From assembly GCA_016869875.1 (NCBI GenBank), contig VGDE01000004.1, positions 1 through 54,228 of the forward strand: 54,228 nt of DNA, in the 5' to 3' direction. A program made the translations under genes and the position numbers. The stretch comes from Alphaproteobacteria bacterium. GTDB lineage: Bacteria; Pseudomonadota; Alphaproteobacteria; Rhodobacterales; Rhodobacteraceae. Each line of letters begins with the position of its first letter. Position 1 is the stretch's first letter. Below are positions 52,648 through 54,228 of this stretch, piece after piece. A model generated the notes under the pieces. The model worked only from the letters and a program-made list of their open reading frames with translations, searched no databases and had not been told where the DNA came from.

Positions 52648-54174
52648 ATGCCGAACGACCAGACGCATGAATTCAAGGGCGTGGGCGTGATGCCCTTTGC
52701 CAGCCGCTATGACAACTTCATCGGCGGCCGGTGGGTGGCGCCCCAGTCGGGCCAGTACTTCGTCAACACGACCCCCATCACCGGCCAGGGCATCGGCGAG
52801 ATCGCCCGCTCGAACGCCGCCGACATCGAGGCCGCGCTGGATGCCGCCCACAAGGCCAGGGACGCCTGGGGCCGCACCTCGACCACCGAGCGTTCGAACA
52901 TCCTTCTGAGGATCGCGGACCGGATGGAGCAGAACCTCGAGCTGCTGGCCACGGCCGAGACCTGGGACAACGGCAAGCCGATCCGCGAAACCATGGCCGC
53001 CGACCTGCCGCTGGCGGTGGACCATTTCCGCTACTTCGCGGGCGTCCTGCGCGCGCAGGAGGGCGGGATCAGCGAGATCGACCACGACACGATCGCCTAT
53101 CACTTCCACGAGCCCCTGGGCGTCGTGGGCCAGATCATCCCGTGGAACTTTCCGCTGCTGATGGCCTGCTGGAAGCTGGCCCCGGCGCTGGCCGCGGGCA
53201 ACTGCGTGGTGCTGAAGCCGGCCGAGCAGACCCCAGCCGGCATCATGGTCTTCATGGACCTGATCGGCGACCTGCTGCCGCCGGGCGTTCTGAACGTCGT
53301 CAACGGCTTTGGCCTGGAGGCGGGCAAGCCGCTGGCCTCGAACCCGCGCATCGCCAAGATCGCCTTCACGGGGGAAACCACCACCGGCCGGCTGATCATG
53401 CAGTATGCCTCGGAGAACCTGATCCCGGTGACGCTGGAACTGGGCGGCAAGTCGCCCAACATCTTCCACGAGGATGTGTGCCGCGAGGACGACGACTTCT
53501 TCAACAAGGCGATCGAGGGCTTCGTGATGTTCGCGCTGAACCAGGGCGAGGTCTGCACCTGCCCGTCGCGCGCGCTGATCCACGAGAAGATCTATGACCG
53601 CTTCATGGAGCGCGCGCTCAAGCGCGTCGAGGCGATCGTGCAGGGCGACCCGCGCGACAGCGCCACCATGATCGGCGCGCAGGCCTCCTCCGAGCAGAAG
53701 GAGAAGATCCTGTCCTACTTCGACATCGGCCGCAAGGAAGGCGCCGAGGTGCTGACGGGGGGCGAGGCGGCCGATCACGGGGGCGAGCTGTCGGGCGGCT
53801 ATTACATCAAGCCCACGGTCCTCAAGGGCCACAACAGGATGCGCGTCTTCCAGGAGGAGATCTTCGGGCCGGTCGTGTCCGTGACCACCTTCAAGGACCA
53901 TGACGAGGCGCTGTCGATCGCCAACGACACGCTCTATGGCCTGGGCGCGGGCGTGTGGTCGCGCGATGCCAACACCTGCTACCGCTTCGGCCGCGCCATC
54001 CAGGCGGGCCGCGTCTGGACCAACTGCTACCACGCCTATCCCGCCCATGCGGCCTTTGGCGGCTACAAGCAGTCGGGCATCGGGCGCGAAAACCACCGCA
54101 TGATGCTGGACCACTACCAGCAGACCAAGAACATGCTGGTCAGCTACAGCCCCAAGAAGCTCGGCTTCTTCTGA
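52648..54174 (+). CDS. NAD-dependent aldehyde dehydrogenase (ExaC/acetaldehyde dehydrogenase type)
   Basis: The 508-residue protein is a class ALDH. Catalytic cysteine 303 lies in [13 protein letters not shown] and the general base glutamate 264 in [10 protein letters not shown]. The NAD-binding segment is [13 protein letters not shown], and the motif [20 protein letters not shown] is near residue 155. The [17 protein letters not shown] end is typical of the ExaC/AldA group that oxidises acetaldehyde and other short aldehydes made by PQQ ethanol dehydrogenases. The ATG at 52648 is preceded by AGAGGAGGAACCG. It follows its probable regulator. Position near the PQQ and sensory genes supports a role in alcohol oxidation. 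A hairpin terminator candidate follows. Confidence 0.93.
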   Translation: MPNDQTHEFKGVGVMPFASRYDNFIGGRWVAPQSGQYFVNTTPITGQGIGEIARSNAADIEAALDAAHKARDAWGRTSTTERSNILLRIADRMEQNLELLATAETWDNGKPIRETMAADLPLAVDHFRYFAGVLRAQEGGISEIDHDTIAYHFHEPLGVVGQIIPWNFPLLMACWKLAPALAAGNCVVLKPAEQTPAGIMVFMDLIGDLLPPGVLNVVNGFGLEAGKPLASNPRIAKIAFTGETTTGRLIMQYASENLIPVTLELGGKSPNIFHEDVCREDDDFFNKAIEGFVMFALNQGEVCTCPSRALIHEKIYDRFMERALKRVEAIVQGDPRDSATMIGAQASSEQKEKILSYFDIGRKEGAEVLTGGEAADHGGELSGGYYIKPTVLKGHNRMRVFQEEIFGPVVSVTTFKDHDEALSIANDTLYGLGAGVWSRDANTCYRFGRAIQAGRVWTNCYHAYPAHAAFGGYKQSGIGRENHRMMLDHYQQTKNMLVSYSPKKLGFF

Positions 54175-54181
54175 CACAAAA

Positions 54182-54203
54182 GGCGGCCCGGAACCGGGCC
54201 GCC
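54182..54203 (+). terminator. Hairpin after the aldehyde dehydrogenase gene
   Basis: GGCGGCCCGG (54182-54191) and CCGGGCCGCC (54194-54203) form a perfect 10-base inverted repeat, seven bases past the stop. No T-run follows in the remaining window, so it may be a pause or 3-prime stabilising hairpin. Confidence 0.55.
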
Positions 54204-54228
54204 CTGCCCCGAAACCCAAGGGGGGGCA

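Noticed and set aside
52501..54219. Long minus-strand open frame of about 570 codons
   Set aside because: It is antisense to the aldehyde dehydrogenase, whose catalytic residues are present; no motifs in the antisense frame.

Overview
The window looks like a chromosomal segment of a high-GC alphaproteobacterium of the Rhodobacterales, most likely Paracoccus or a close relative. This is an inference from gene content and order. The minus-strand run rpsT-dnaA-dnaN-recF-gyrB next to ech, mutM, ubiE and ubiB is typical of that group. So is a PQQ and quinoprotein-accessory cluster beside an agl alpha-glucoside locus. No tRNA, rRNA or CRISPR array was recognised.

Layout. 1-1.6 kb holds the edge of a possible permease gene and a divergent overlapping pair, a GntA/YqcI-like guanidino N-hydroxylase and a DUF1989 protein. 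1.6-7.8 kb is an eroded accessory region. It contains a decayed IS5-family transposase, a decayed IS481-type transposase, two small intact charged-protein genes, and the remains of an operon for a split transketolase and a short-chain dehydrogenase, followed by a strongly structured non-coding stretch. 7.8-16.5 kb is housekeeping: lolA, a radical SAM/UdgX repair pair, glutaminase, a ubiquinone-type hydroxylase, an SDR, AMP nucleosidase and HU. 16.5-23.1 kb has a DMT transporter and a four-gene ligase-associated repair operon (exonuclease, ATP-dependent ligase, Lhr-like helicase, PdeM) whose genes all overlap. 23.2-35.4 kb has an outer-membrane protein, gyrB-recF-dnaN-dnaA, rpsT, enoyl-CoA hydratase, mutM, ubiE and ubiB.

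35.4-45.0 kb is a coherent alcohol-oxidation support block. It contains pqqABCDE, a SoxYZ-like carrier, a quinoprotein-associated zinc metallohydrolase, and a sensory operon (LuxR-type response regulator, FIST sensor, soluble hybrid kinase) followed by two small exported proteins of unknown role. The quinoprotein dehydrogenase itself is not in the window. 45.1-51.4 kb is aglEFGAK for alpha-glucoside uptake and hydrolysis. 51.5-54.2 kb is an AcoR-like regulator lacking an ATPase domain, and an NAD-dependent aldehyde dehydrogenase.

The most interesting new signal is a palindrome, CGAC-N4-GTCG. It occurs upstream of the response-regulator gene, in the divergent pqqA/metallohydrolase promoter region, and upstream of the AcoR-like regulator that precedes the aldehyde dehydrogenase. 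It could link the three loci into one regulon under the LuxR-type regulator. Other points are a TTG start that restores the catalytic N-terminus of MutM, TTG starts for aglE and aglA, a terminator/attenuator between pqqA and pqqB, and a nested palindromic element near 7.65-7.71 kb.
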